DNA of 64,000 nt from Maritimibacter fusiformis. GTDB lineage: Bacteria; Pseudomonadota; Alphaproteobacteria; Rhodobacterales; Rhodobacteraceae. Each line of letters opens with the position of its first letter. Position 1 is the stretch's first letter. Position numbers and translations under genes: made by a program. Shown here piece by piece: positions 40,662-51,877 of this stretch. Below the pieces are notes generated by a model that did not search any database, had not been told where the DNA came from, and was given only the letters and a program-made list of their open reading frames with translations. The stretch is from NCBI RefSeq assembly GCF_008086115.1, contig NZ_VSIY01000005.1:1-64000 (forward strand). Direction: 5' to 3'.

Positions 40662-41666
40662 ATGACCAAGACCTTCCCGCTCGCCGTTCTGCTGGCAGCA
40701 TCCACCGCCCTGCCCGCGCTGGCCGATGTGAACGTCTATTCCTACCGCCAGCCCGAGCTGATCCAGCCGCTGGTCGATGCCTTCACCGAAGAAACCGGCA
40801 TCGCGGTCAATATCGCCTTTCTGAACCAGGGCCTGACCGAGCGTCTGCTGGCCGAGGGCAAGCGCACGCCCGCCGATGTCATCCTGACCGCGGACGTGCA
40901 GCACCTGGCCGATGCCGTCGCCGCCGGCGTCACCCAGCCGGTCGAGAGCGACGTGCTCGAGGCCAACGTGCCGGCCGAGTTCCGCGATCCCGACAATCAC
41001 TGGTTCGGCCTGACCTCGCGCGCGCGCATCGTCTACGCCTCCAACGAGCGCGTCGCGGATGGGGAAGTCACCACCTACGAAGACCTCGCCGACCCCAAAT
41101 GGAAGGGCCGCATCTGCACCCGCCCGGGGACGCATGCCTACAACACCACCCTGACTGCGGCGATGCTGGCGCATCACGACGAGGAATTCACCCGCGATTG
41201 GCTGGCCGGCGTGAAGGCCAACCTGGCCAAGAAGCCGCAGGGCAATGACCGGGCGCAGATCAAGTCGGTCTGGGCCGGGGAATGCGATATCGCGCTGGGC
41301 AACACCTATTACATGGGCAAGATGCTCGAGGACGAGGAACAGCGCGCCTGGGCCGAAAGCGTGCGCATCGTGTTCCCGACGTTCGAAGGCGGCGGCACGC
41401 ATGTGAACATCTCGGGCGTGGCGATGACCGCGCATGCGCCCAACCCCGACGAGGCGCTGGCCTTCATGGAATACCTGACCTCGCCCGCGGCACAGGCGAT
41501 CTATGCGGCGGCCAACCACGAATACCCGGTCTCGGCCGAGGTCGAGCCGTCCGACCTGGTCGCCGGCTGGGGCAGCTTCACGCCCGACAATATCGACCTG
41601 ATGGACCTGTCGCACCTGCGCCCCGAGGCGCTGCGGCTGACCCAGGAAGTCGATTTCGACGGCTGA
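40662..41666 (+). CDS. Fe(III) ABC transporter substrate-binding protein (FbpA/FutA type)
   Basis: 334 residues. Signal peptide MTKTFPLAVLLAASTALPALA, then the periplasmic ferric-binding fold: VNVYSYRQPELIQPLVDAFT, VILTADVQHLADAV, NHWFGLTSRARIVYAS and the tyrosine pair in LGNTYYMGKM that ligates iron in FbpA. No permease or ATPase gene adjoins it; the neighbours are a glycosyltransferase and a patatin. The promoter carries a palindromic operator. ggag lies 7-10 bases before ATG. Confidence 0.9.
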   Translation: MTKTFPLAVLLAASTALPALADVNVYSYRQPELIQPLVDAFTEETGIAVNIAFLNQGLTERLLAEGKRTPADVILTADVQHLADAVAAGVTQPVESDVLEANVPAEFRDPDNHWFGLTSRARIVYASNERVADGEVTTYEDLADPKWKGRICTRPGTHAYNTTLTAAMLAHHDEEFTRDWLAGVKANLAKKPQGNDRAQIKSVWAGECDIALGNTYYMGKMLEDEEQRAWAESVRIVFPTFEGGGTHVNISGVAMTAHAPNPDEALAFMEYLTSPAAQAIYAAANHEYPVSAEVEPSDLVAGWGSFTPDNIDLMDLSHLRPEALRLTQEVDFDG

Positions 41667-41674
41667 GGTCCCGT

Positions 41675-41696
41675 GCCCCGGCCACCTGGCCGGGGC
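41675..41696. terminator. Bidirectional hairpin between FbpA-like and patatin genes
   Basis: GCCCCGGCC-acct-GGCCGGGGC, a perfect 9-bp stem lying 9 bp after the FbpA-like stop and 50 bp past the patatin stop. There is no T-run, so termination would depend on another factor. Confidence 0.45.
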
Positions 41697-41745
41697 GATC
41701 AGGGCATGCGGTCCGGGGGCAGCGTCCCAGTCCCCGGATCGCGGT

Positions 41746-42642
41746 TCAGACTTCGCAGATCTCGCGAATCCGGTCCGCCTGCGCCTTGACGATACGCTTG
41801 CCTTCTGCGATCGCCTCGGCGCCGCGGTAAAGCTCCAGCACCGTCAGATCGGTAAAGCCTGCATTGAGCAGAACATCCGGCGGCTCGCCCGCCATGCGGG
41901 CGCGGGCGATGGTTTCGGTCATCACGTCTATGGCGGCGCTCAGAACATCGAAATAGCCCGGTTTGGCCTCTGGCGGGTCGGACTCCGAGCCGATCCCGAG
42001 GGTCTCGCGCAGCCCGTCCGGCATCACCGAGGTGATCCAGTTGTCGCTGCGCGGCTTGGGCTCTTTCGGGCGCCAGATCCGGCCGCGGGCCTTGGCATTC
42101 GGGTTGACCGCGATCAGAACCTCGGCCCCCATCGCGCGCAAGGGCGACACCGGCACCGGGTTGGTCAGCCCGCCATCCAGCAGCCATCGTCCCTCGTATT
42201 TCAGTGGGCTCATCACCCCCGGTATTCCGACCGAGCCGCGCACCGCCGGATAGGTCGGCCCCCGGTCCAGCCAGATTTCCCGCCCGGTCTGCATGTCGGT
42301 GGCGACGGCGGTGAAGGGACGCTTCAGTTCCTCGATCTGGTCGGGCAGTCCGATATCCTTCAGCATCACCTCGATCTGGCGCGCCTCGACCAGCCCACCC
42401 GAGCGCAGCGAGACATCCATCAGTTTGAGAAATCCCGGCGGCGTCAGGTTTTTCACCCAGTCTTCAAGCGCGTCGAGCCTGCCGCCGGCATAGGCCGCAC
42501 CCACCAGCGCGCCCATCGAGGTGCCGGCCACCACGTCCGGGCGCACGCCGATTTCCTCAAGCCCCCGGATCACCCCGATATGGCACCACCCCCGCGCACC
42601 CCCGGACCCCAGGGCAAGTCCGATGGTCGGGCGTTTTCGCAT
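41746..42642 (-). CDS. Patatin-like phospholipase family protein
   Basis: 298 residues. The patatin catalytic dyad is visible: oxyanion-hole GSGGARGWCHIGVIRGLEE, Ser in GTSMGALVGAAYAGG and Asp in LLDGGLTNPVPV. NTE/RssA-like lipid acyl hydrolases with this layout act on phospholipids. ATG 42642 (MRKRPTIGLALG) starts right before the first motif. Same strand as, and 31 bp after, the NUDIX gene. Confidence 0.87.
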   Translation of the reverse strand: MRKRPTIGLALGSGGARGWCHIGVIRGLEEIGVRPDVVAGTSMGALVGAAYAGGRLDALEDWVKNLTPPGFLKLMDVSLRSGGLVEARQIEVMLKDIGLPDQIEELKRPFTAVATDMQTGREIWLDRGPTYPAVRGSVGIPGVMSPLKYEGRWLLDGGLTNPVPVSPLRAMGAEVLIAVNPNAKARGRIWRPKEPKPRSDNWITSVMPDGLRETLGIGSESDPPEAKPGYFDVLSAAIDVMTETIARARMAGEPPDVLLNAGFTDLTVLELYRGAEAIAEGKRIVKAQADRIREICEV

Positions 42643-42673
42643 GTCTGGCCTCCGTGAAGCGGCTGATCCCCGC

Positions 42674-43104
42674 CTATCGTGATCCGGCTTTGCCATCATG
42701 GTCAAGGGCGCGCGCGAGCAGCGTGTCGACATTGGCGCTCATCGGCAGGCGATGGGCGAACACGTCCGCGGTTGCGACCCAGCGCGCGTCGGCGGCATCG
42801 TCGGCGGCCACGGGGTCGCCCGAGACATGGCGGCAGCGCACCGCGACCAGCACATAGTGGCGCGTGACCGCGCCCGCCTCGTCGCGCCGGATCAAGTCGA
42901 AGGTCGCCAACTGGCCGTCCGCGCGCGCAACGATCCCGGTTTCCTCATCCAACTCCCGCAGCGCCGCCTCTTCCAGCGTCTCGCCGTTCTCGACATGCCC
43001 GCCGGGATAGCCCCAAAGCCCCTTGTCGGGTTCCTTGCCGCGCTGCACCAGCAGCACCCGCGTGCCCTCGACCACCACCGCCAGAACGCCCAGGACCGGG
43101 CGGG

Positions 43105-43108
<4 letters not shown>
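42674..43108 (-). CDS. NUDIX hydrolase
   Basis: 144 residues. Complete NUDIX box [22 protein letters not shown] (split here: GHVENGE plus LRELDEETG) following the strand [19 protein letters not shown]. Substrate not predictable; may clear oxidised or modified nucleoside diphosphates. ATG overlaps the uvrA stop by four bases, so it is in an operon with uvrA and shares its LexA-type promoter region, hinting at a repair or nucleotide-cleaning role. Confidence 0.88.
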
Positions 43109-45969
<2,861 letters not shown>

Positions 45970-46031
45970 CGCCACCTCCGATGACCTCACGTTGATACGC
46001 CATCGCGCCAGCGCCGCCAATCGGAAAATGG

Positions 46032-46046
46032 GAACGAAACGCGAAC
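46032..46046. promoter_or_regulatory. LexA (SOS) box in uvrA/VWA divergent gap
   Basis: GAAC-GAAACGC-GAAC is a perfect GTTC-N7-GTTC repeat on the minus strand, the direction of uvrA. uvrA is a known SOS gene in many alphaproteobacteria. The box is also 85 bp before the divergent VWA gene, so it could affect both. Confidence 0.75.
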
Positions 46047-46130
46047 TTTCGCCCGGGCCGCGCAACGCTTTGGATTTGCGAAAAACCGGTTAGTATGCGC
46101 GCGTTGTTCACCTGTATTCCGAGGCTTCCA

Positions 46131-49100
46131 ATGCTGCGCATTCTGCTCATCGCCCTTGTTTCTCTGATCCTTCCCACCACCGCAGCCACCGCACAGGATT
46201 CGCCCCGCGCGATCCTGGTGCTCGACGGATCGGGTTCGATGTGGGGCCAGATCGACGGTGTGAACAAGATCGTGATCGCGCGCGAGGTGATCGGCGAGCT
46301 TCTGGGCACCCTGCCCGCGGATCAGGAACTGGGTCTGATGAGCTATGGCCACCGGCGCAAGGGCGATTGTTCGGACATCGAACTGCTGATCGAACCGGGC
46401 ACCGACCGGGCCGCCATCGCGGCGGCGGTCAACGCGATCAACCCCAAGGGCAAGACGCCGCTGTCGGATGCGGTGATCCAGGCCGCCGAGGCGCTGCGCT
46501 TCTCCGAAGAGGTCGCGACGGTGATCCTCGTCTCGGACGGAATCGAGACCTGCGAGCGCGATCCCTGCGCGGTTGGCCGGATGCTCGAAGAGACCGGCGT
46601 CAACTTCACCGCCCACGTGATCGGCTTTGACGTCGCTGACCCCGCGGCGCTGGCGCAGCTGCAATGCCTGGCCGAGGAAACCGGCGGGCAGTTTCGCACC
46701 GCCGCCAACGCCGCCGAACTGGCCGAGGCCCTGGCCGTGGTGGCCGAACCCGAACCGGCCGCACCGGTCGCGGTGACCTTCCAGGCCACCGATGGCGACG
46801 GTGGTCCGGTGATTGCCTCCGGGCTGATCTGGAACATCGGCACACAGTCCGACGGCGCGCTGATCAAGAACGGTCAGGACGCCAGCCCGTCGCTCGACCT
46901 GCTGCCGGGTTCGGGCCTTGCCGAAGTGTTGCGCATTGCCGACGAAGCGGTCGGCGAGGCGATGTTCACCGTCACCGGCGACGAGACCGGCGGCAAGGTC
47001 GTGACCATCGCCCTGCCCGAAATGGTGCCCGACGCCACCCTCGACGCCCCCGCCTCGGCGCCCGCCGGATCGCTGGTGCCGGTGCGCTGGAGCGGGCCGG
47101 ACGGAGAAGGCGACTACCTCTCGTCGTCCAACCTCGACATGCATGACGGCGAATATTACCACTACGGCTATACCCGCGACACCGAGGACGGGGTTGTTAT
47201 GGTGCGGATGCCGCCTGAGGACGGCATCTTCGAAATCCGCTATGTCCTCAATTCCAGCCCGCCCAAGGTGCTGGCGCGGCGTCAGATCGAGGTCACGCCG
47301 CTCGACATCACCCTGACCCCGCCCGACGGCGCCGTGATCGGCACCGAGGCCCGCGCCGGATGGACCGGGCCGGATTACGAAGGCGATTACCTCACCATCG
47401 CGCGCCCCGAGGACGAGGCGGGCAAATACGAAACCTATGCCTACACCAGCGCCGGCGACCCGGCCCCGATCGTCATGCCGGCCATGCCGGGCACCTACGA
47501 GCTTCGCTATGTGCTGGGTGCCTCGCGCCATGTCGCCGCGCGCGCGCTGTTCGATGTCGTGGAGACCTCGATCTCCGTCACCGCGCCCGAGACCGCGCCG
47601 GAAGGCGCGACGATCAAGATCAGCTGGGAAGGACCGGACGGCAAGAACGACTATATCTCGATCGCGGCGGTGGATGCCCCCGACAACAAATATGACGCCT
47701 ATACCTACACCCGCGAAGGAAGCCCGCTGAAGCTGACACTGCCGATGGGCGCGGGCGGTTACGAGATCCGCTATGTGCTGGGGCAGGACCGCACCGTGCT
47801 GGCACGGGTGCCGATCACGTTGACGCCGGTCACCGCCACGCTCGACGCGGTCGAGACCATCGCGGCCGGCAGCACCATCAGCGTGACCTGGGACGGGCCG
47901 GATTACGACCGTGACTATGTCGCGGTGGCCGACCCGGATGCCGCTGCCAACCGATATCTCGCCTATGCCTACACCGGCAACGGCAACCCGGCGCGCTTTG
48001 CGGCCCCGCTCGAGCCGGGGGAATACGAACTGCGCTACATCGCAAACTCCTCACCCGACGTGGTGCTGGCCCGCCGCGCGATCCGTGTCACCGAGGTCGG
48101 CGCGACTCTCGACGCTCCGGCCACAGCTCCCGCTGGCAGCACGCTCGCGATCGGCTGGGACGGGCCCGACAATGCCCGCGACTATGTCGCCATCGCCGAG
48201 CCGGATGCGGATGCAAACCGCTATGTCGCCTACGCCTACACGGCCAGCGGCAACCCGGCGAAAGTGCAGATGCCGACCGCGCCGGGCGATTACGAACTGC
48301 GCTACGTCGCCAATGGCAGCCCCGACAAGGTGCTGGTCCGTCAGGCGATCCGCATCGAGGCGGTGGATGCCACGCTGTCGGCCCCGACAAGCATCGCAGC
48401 GGGCGCCATCATCACGGTCGACTGGACCGGGCCGGGCGGTGAGCGCGACTACATCACGATTGCCGACCCTGATGCGGCCCCGAACCGCCACATGAGCTTT
48501 GAATACACCCGCAGCGGCAACCCGGCCAAGCTGAAGGTGCCGACCACGCCGGGCCGATACGAGGTGCGTTACGTGCTGAACGGAAGCCCCGACACTGTGA
48601 TCGCCACGGCGACACTGGAAGTGACCGAGGTCACCGCCACGCTGGTCGCACCCGACAGCGCGCCCGCGGGCAGCAACCTGCGGATCGACTGGACCGGGCC
48701 GGGTGGAGATCGCGACTACATCACGATTGCCGACCCGGATGCGGCCCCGAACCGCCACGTGAGCTTTGAATACGCCCGCAGCGGCAACCCGGCCCAGTTG
48801 AAGGTGCCGACCACGCCGGGCCGCTACGAGGTGCGCTATGTGCAGGATGGCAGCCCGGACACGGTGCTTGCCACGGCCACGCTGGAAGTGACCGAGGTCA
48901 CCGCATCGCTCGACGCACCCGGCAGCGCGCCCGCGGGCAGCAAGCTGCGGGTCGACTGGACCGGGCCGGGCGGAGATCGCGACTACATCACCATCGCCGA
49001 CCCGGACGCGGCTCCGAACCGCCACGTGAGCTTTGAATACGCCCGCAGCGGCAACCCTGCCGTTCTGGATGTGCCAACCACGCCCGGCCGCTACGTGCTG

Positions 49101-49697
49101 CGCTATGTGCAGGACGGAAGCCCGGACACGGTGATCGCAATGGCCACGCTGGAGGTCACGCCGGTCAGCGCCACGCTCGACGTGCCCGCCAGCATTCCGG
49201 TGGGCAGCACGTTCGAGGTGACGTGGGACGGGCCCGGGGGCGACAGGGACTTCATCTCGGTCGCCGGCCCCGATGAGGATGTGAACCGCTACGCGACCTA
49301 CGAATACGTCCGCGGAGGTAATCCCCTCAAGCTGTCGGCGCCGGCCGAACCGGGTGCCTACGAATTGCGCTATGTGCAGCACGGCACGCCCCAACGGATC
49401 ATCGGCACCACGATGATCGACGTGATTGTGGTGACCGCCAGCCTCGACGCCCCCGCCAGTGCCGCAGCCGGCAGCAGCGTCGAGGTCACCTGGGACGGTC
49501 CCGGCTATCCGCGCGATTACCTGTCCATCGCCCAGCCTGACGAAAAGCCCAGCAGATACACGGATTACGCCTATGCAAGCGACGGCTCGCCAGCCGTGTT
49601 GCAGATGCCGGCCGTGCCGGGCACTTACGAGCTGCGCTATGTCATGATGGGCACGCCCGCCACGATCATCGCGCGCCGGACCATCATCGTGGAATAG
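46131..49697 (+). CDS. Secreted von Willebrand factor A protein with ten tandem repeats
   Basis: 1188 residues from ATG 46131 (CGAGG 7 bases upstream; an ATG at 46095 would add 12). Signal peptide MLRILLIALVSLILP...AATAQ. VWA domain, about 25-215, with MIDAS Asp32-x-Ser34-x-Ser36 (LVLDGSGSMWG) and VILVSDGIETC. After a spacer, ten beta-sandwich-like repeats of about 89 residues run to the end; each has a WxGP core (e.g. WDGPDYDRDYVAVADPDA), an YAYT segment and a closing [YR]E[LV]RYV. No membrane anchor or sorting motif, so it is periplasmic or exported. Possibly an adhesin or scaffold; function unknown. Confidence 0.82.
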   Translation: MLRILLIALVSLILPTTAATAQDSPRAILVLDGSGSMWGQIDGVNKIVIAREVIGELLGTLPADQELGLMSYGHRRKGDCSDIELLIEPGTDRAAIAAAVNAINPKGKTPLSDAVIQAAEALRFSEEVATVILVSDGIETCERDPCAVGRMLEETGVNFTAHVIGFDVADPAALAQLQCLAEETGGQFRTAANAAELAEALAVVAEPEPAAPVAVTFQATDGDGGPVIASGLIWNIGTQSDGALIKNGQDASPSLDLLPGSGLAEVLRIADEAVGEAMFTVTGDETGGKVVTIALPEMVPDATLDAPASAPAGSLVPVRWSGPDGEGDYLSSSNLDMHDGEYYHYGYTRDTEDGVVMVRMPPEDGIFEIRYVLNSSPPKVLARRQIEVTPLDITLTPPDGAVIGTEARAGWTGPDYEGDYLTIARPEDEAGKYETYAYTSAGDPAPIVMPAMPGTYELRYVLGASRHVAARALFDVVETSISVTAPETAPEGATIKISWEGPDGKNDYISIAAVDAPDNKYDAYTYTREGSPLKLTLPMGAGGYEIRYVLGQDRTVLARVPITLTPVTATLDAVETIAAGSTISVTWDGPDYDRDYVAVADPDAAANRYLAYAYTGNGNPARFAAPLEPGEYELRYIANSSPDVVLARRAIRVTEVGATLDAPATAPAGSTLAIGWDGPDNARDYVAIAEPDADANRYVAYAYTASGNPAKVQMPTAPGDYELRYVANGSPDKVLVRQAIRIEAVDATLSAPTSIAAGAIITVDWTGPGGERDYITIADPDAAPNRHMSFEYTRSGNPAKLKVPTTPGRYEVRYVLNGSPDTVIATATLEVTEVTATLVAPDSAPAGSNLRIDWTGPGGDRDYITIADPDAAPNRHVSFEYARSGNPAQLKVPTTPGRYEVRYVQDGSPDTVLATATLEVTEVTASLDAPGSAPAGSKLRVDWTGPGGDRDYITIADPDAAPNRHVSFEYARSGNPAVLDVPTTPGRYVLRYVQDGSPDTVIAMATLEVTPVSATLDVPASIPVGSTFEVTWDGPGGDRDFISVAGPDEDVNRYATYEYVRGGNPLKLSAPAEPGAYELRYVQHGTPQRIIGTTMIDVIVVTASLDAPASAAAGSSVEVTWDGPGYPRDYLSIAQPDEKPSRYTDYAYASDGSPAVLQMPAVPGTYELRYVMMGTPATIIARRTIIVE
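47031..49694 (+). repeat. Ten tandem 267-bp coding repeats
   Basis: Within the VWA gene, units start at about 47031 and continue to the stop with a period of 267 bp (e.g. unit starts 48369, 48636, 48903, 49170). Units 6-8 are nearly identical even at synonymous sites (cgcgactacatcac...gaaccgccac recurs), showing recent duplication, while units 1-3 and 10 are diverged. Confidence 0.85.
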
Positions 49698-49862
49698 TCC
49701 GGGACGAATGGCCCCTGCCCGCCCCCGGTCGCAATTTCGTGAACGTGGGCGGGCGATCCGATCTTGAAATATTCCAATTCTTGAATATTATCTCCGCAAC
49801 GCCAAAAGGGTGTGGCCGCAGGCCCGCGCCCGTTCGACCAGAACACACCACAAGGAAGACAG

Positions 49863-50231
49863 ATGCTGAACTTCATGATGGGCCGTCAGGCCACCGCTTC
49901 GAAACTATCGCCGCAAGAGGCCGTCGAGCTGGCCAAGGACGGCGCGATCACCGTGGTCGACGTGCGCGACCACAACGAATTGTCGATGACCGGCAAGGCC
50001 GAAGGCGCGGTGCATATCCCGCTGGCGGTGATCCGCATGCAGGCCGATCCACGCTCGCCCGACTTTCATCCCGACCTCGACACCTCCAAGCCGGTGGCGA
50101 TCTACTGCGCCTCAGGTGCGCGTTCGTCGATGGCGGCGCAGGTGTTCCGGCAGATGGGCTTTGACGAGGTGCACAACATCGGCGGGCTGGGTCACTGGCA
50201 GATGGCCGGTGGCAGCATCGTTCGCGCCTGA
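49863..50231 (+). CDS. Rhodanese-domain protein
   Basis: 122 residues, a single rhodanese fold. Active-site loop YCASGARSSMAAQVF with catalytic Cys (about residue 88), preceded by ITVVDVRDHNELSMTGKAEG and VHIPLAVI. Probably a persulfide carrier or phosphatase-like protein in sulfur handling. AAGGAAG precedes ATG 49863. Terminator follows. Confidence 0.9.
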   Translation: MLNFMMGRQATASKLSPQEAVELAKDGAITVVDVRDHNELSMTGKAEGAVHIPLAVIRMQADPRSPDFHPDLDTSKPVAIYCASGARSSMAAQVFRQMGFDEVHNIGGLGHWQMAGGSIVRA

Positions 50232-50251
50232 CATCTCCCCCATCGGGCAAG

Positions 50252-50287
50252 AAAAAACCCCGCGGCCACATCCGGTCGCGGGGTTTT
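50252..50287. terminator. Bidirectional terminator between rhodanese and lpd
   Basis: AAAACCCCGCG (50254-50264) pairs with CGCGGGGTTTT (50277-50287) around a 12-base loop; T-runs flank both sides, so it can stop transcripts in either direction from the converging genes. Confidence 0.85.
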
Positions 50288-50313
50288 CCTTTGTCATTTC
50301 CGCATGGCAGCGG

Positions 50314-51708
50314 TCACATGTGAATCACCCGCCCATAGGCGTCGAGGACACTTTCGTGCATCATTTCCGACAGGGTCGGGTGCGGGAACACCGTGTTCAT
50401 CAGCTCTTCCTCGGTGGTCTCGAGCGTGCGCCCGACGATGTAGCCCTGGATCAGTTCCGTGACCTCGGCCCCGACCATATGCGCGCCCAGAAGCTCGCCG
50501 GTCTTGGCGTCGAACACGGTTTTCACCATGCCCTCGGCCTCGCCAAGCGCGATGGCCTTGCCGTTGCCGATGAACGGGAAGCGCCCGACCTTGATGTCAT
50601 AGCCAAGCTCTTTCGCCTTGGCCTCGGTATAGCCGACGCTGGCGATCTGCGGCTGGCAATAGGTGCAGCCGGCGATTGATTCGGGCTTGACCGGGTGCGG
50701 CTTCTGCCCCGCGATCAATTCGGCCACCATCACGCCCTCGTGGCTGGCCTTGTGGGCAAGCCAGGGCGGGGCGGCGATGTCGCCGATGGCATAGAGCCCG
50801 TCGACGCCCGTGCGGCAGTATTCGTCGGTCACGACATGGCTGCGGTCGAGTTTGACGCCAAGCGCCTCGAGCCCCAGCCCCTCGACGTTGCCGACGATGC
50901 CGACCGCCGAGATTACCGTGTCGAAGTCGAGTTTCTCGGTCTTGCCGCCCGATTCGATATGCGCCGTCACCTTGCCCTTGGCGCGGTCGAGTTTCTTGAC
51001 CGTGGATTTCTCCATGATCGTCATGCCCTGTTTGACGAACTGCTTTTTCGCGAAGGCGGAAATCTCGGCATCCTCGACCGGCAACACCCGGTCCAGCACC
51101 TCGACCACCGTCGTGTCGGCGCCCAGCGTGTTGAAAAAGCTGGCAAACTCGATGCCGATGGCACCCGAGCCGATGACCAGAAGCTTCTTGGGCATCCGTG
51201 GTGGCTTCAGCGCGTGGCGATAGGTCCAGACCAGATCGCCGTCGGCCTCGAGCCCCGGCAATTCGCGCGCCCGCGCGCCGGTGGCCAGGACGATGTCCTT
51301 CGCCGCAAGCTCTTCGGTGCCCTTGTCGGTCTTGACCGAGACCTTGCCCTTGGCCGGCAACGTCGCCTCGCCCATCACCACGGTGATCTTGTTCTTCTTC
51401 ATCAGGTGGCCGATGCCGCCCGACAACTGCCCGGCCACATCGCGCGAACGCTTGACCACGGCGTCCAGATCGAAGCCGATCTTGTCGGCCTTGAGTCCGA
51501 AATCCTTGGCCCGCTCCATCAGGTGAAAGACCTCGGCCGACCTGAGCAGCGCCTTGGTCGGGATGCAGCCCCAGTTGAGGCAGATGCCGCCGAGGTTTTC
51601 ACGCTCGACGATCGCGACCTTCTGGCCAAGCTGCGCTGCGCGGATCGCCGCCACATAGCCGCCGGGCCCCGCGCCGACAACGATTACGTCAAAGGTCTTT
51701 TCGGCCAT
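50314..51708 (-). CDS. lpdA: Dihydrolipoyl dehydrogenase (E3)
   Basis: 464 residues. Flavoprotein that reoxidises dihydrolipoamide of 2-oxoacid dehydrogenases. FAD site VVGAGPGGYVAAIRAAQLG, redox disulfide GGICLNWGCIPTKAL, NAD-binding LLVIGSGAIGIEFASF, and the closing HPTLSEMMHESVL with the active-site His. Stands alone: no E1/E2 genes within the window. Lipoate is made by LipA (30978). Confidence 0.96.
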   Translation of the reverse strand: MAEKTFDVIVVGAGPGGYVAAIRAAQLGQKVAIVERENLGGICLNWGCIPTKALLRSAEVFHLMERAKDFGLKADKIGFDLDAVVKRSRDVAGQLSGGIGHLMKKNKITVVMGEATLPAKGKVSVKTDKGTEELAAKDIVLATGARARELPGLEADGDLVWTYRHALKPPRMPKKLLVIGSGAIGIEFASFFNTLGADTTVVEVLDRVLPVEDAEISAFAKKQFVKQGMTIMEKSTVKKLDRAKGKVTAHIESGGKTEKLDFDTVISAVGIVGNVEGLGLEALGVKLDRSHVVTDEYCRTGVDGLYAIGDIAAPPWLAHKASHEGVMVAELIAGQKPHPVKPESIAGCTYCQPQIASVGYTEAKAKELGYDIKVGRFPFIGNGKAIALGEAEGMVKTVFDAKTGELLGAHMVGAEVTELIQGYIVGRTLETTEEELMNTVFPHPTLSEMMHESVLDAYGRVIHM

Positions 51709-51877
51709 TCAAGCCTCCATGAAAAAGTAGTTGAGCCTTAAACCATTCTTTTTTCCGCTTCAACCGTGCTGCGTGACGACCGCCTTGATCTGCACGCAAC
51801 CCGGGCATCTCCGCGCCGCTTGCCGGGCCGCCCGACGCCCCCTAGGTTGGGGCATCAGGTGGCGGGGCAATGCGATC

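Noticed and set aside
47031..49694. CRISPR-like periodicity
   Set aside because: The 267-bp period is an in-frame protein repeat, not short repeats with unique spacers.
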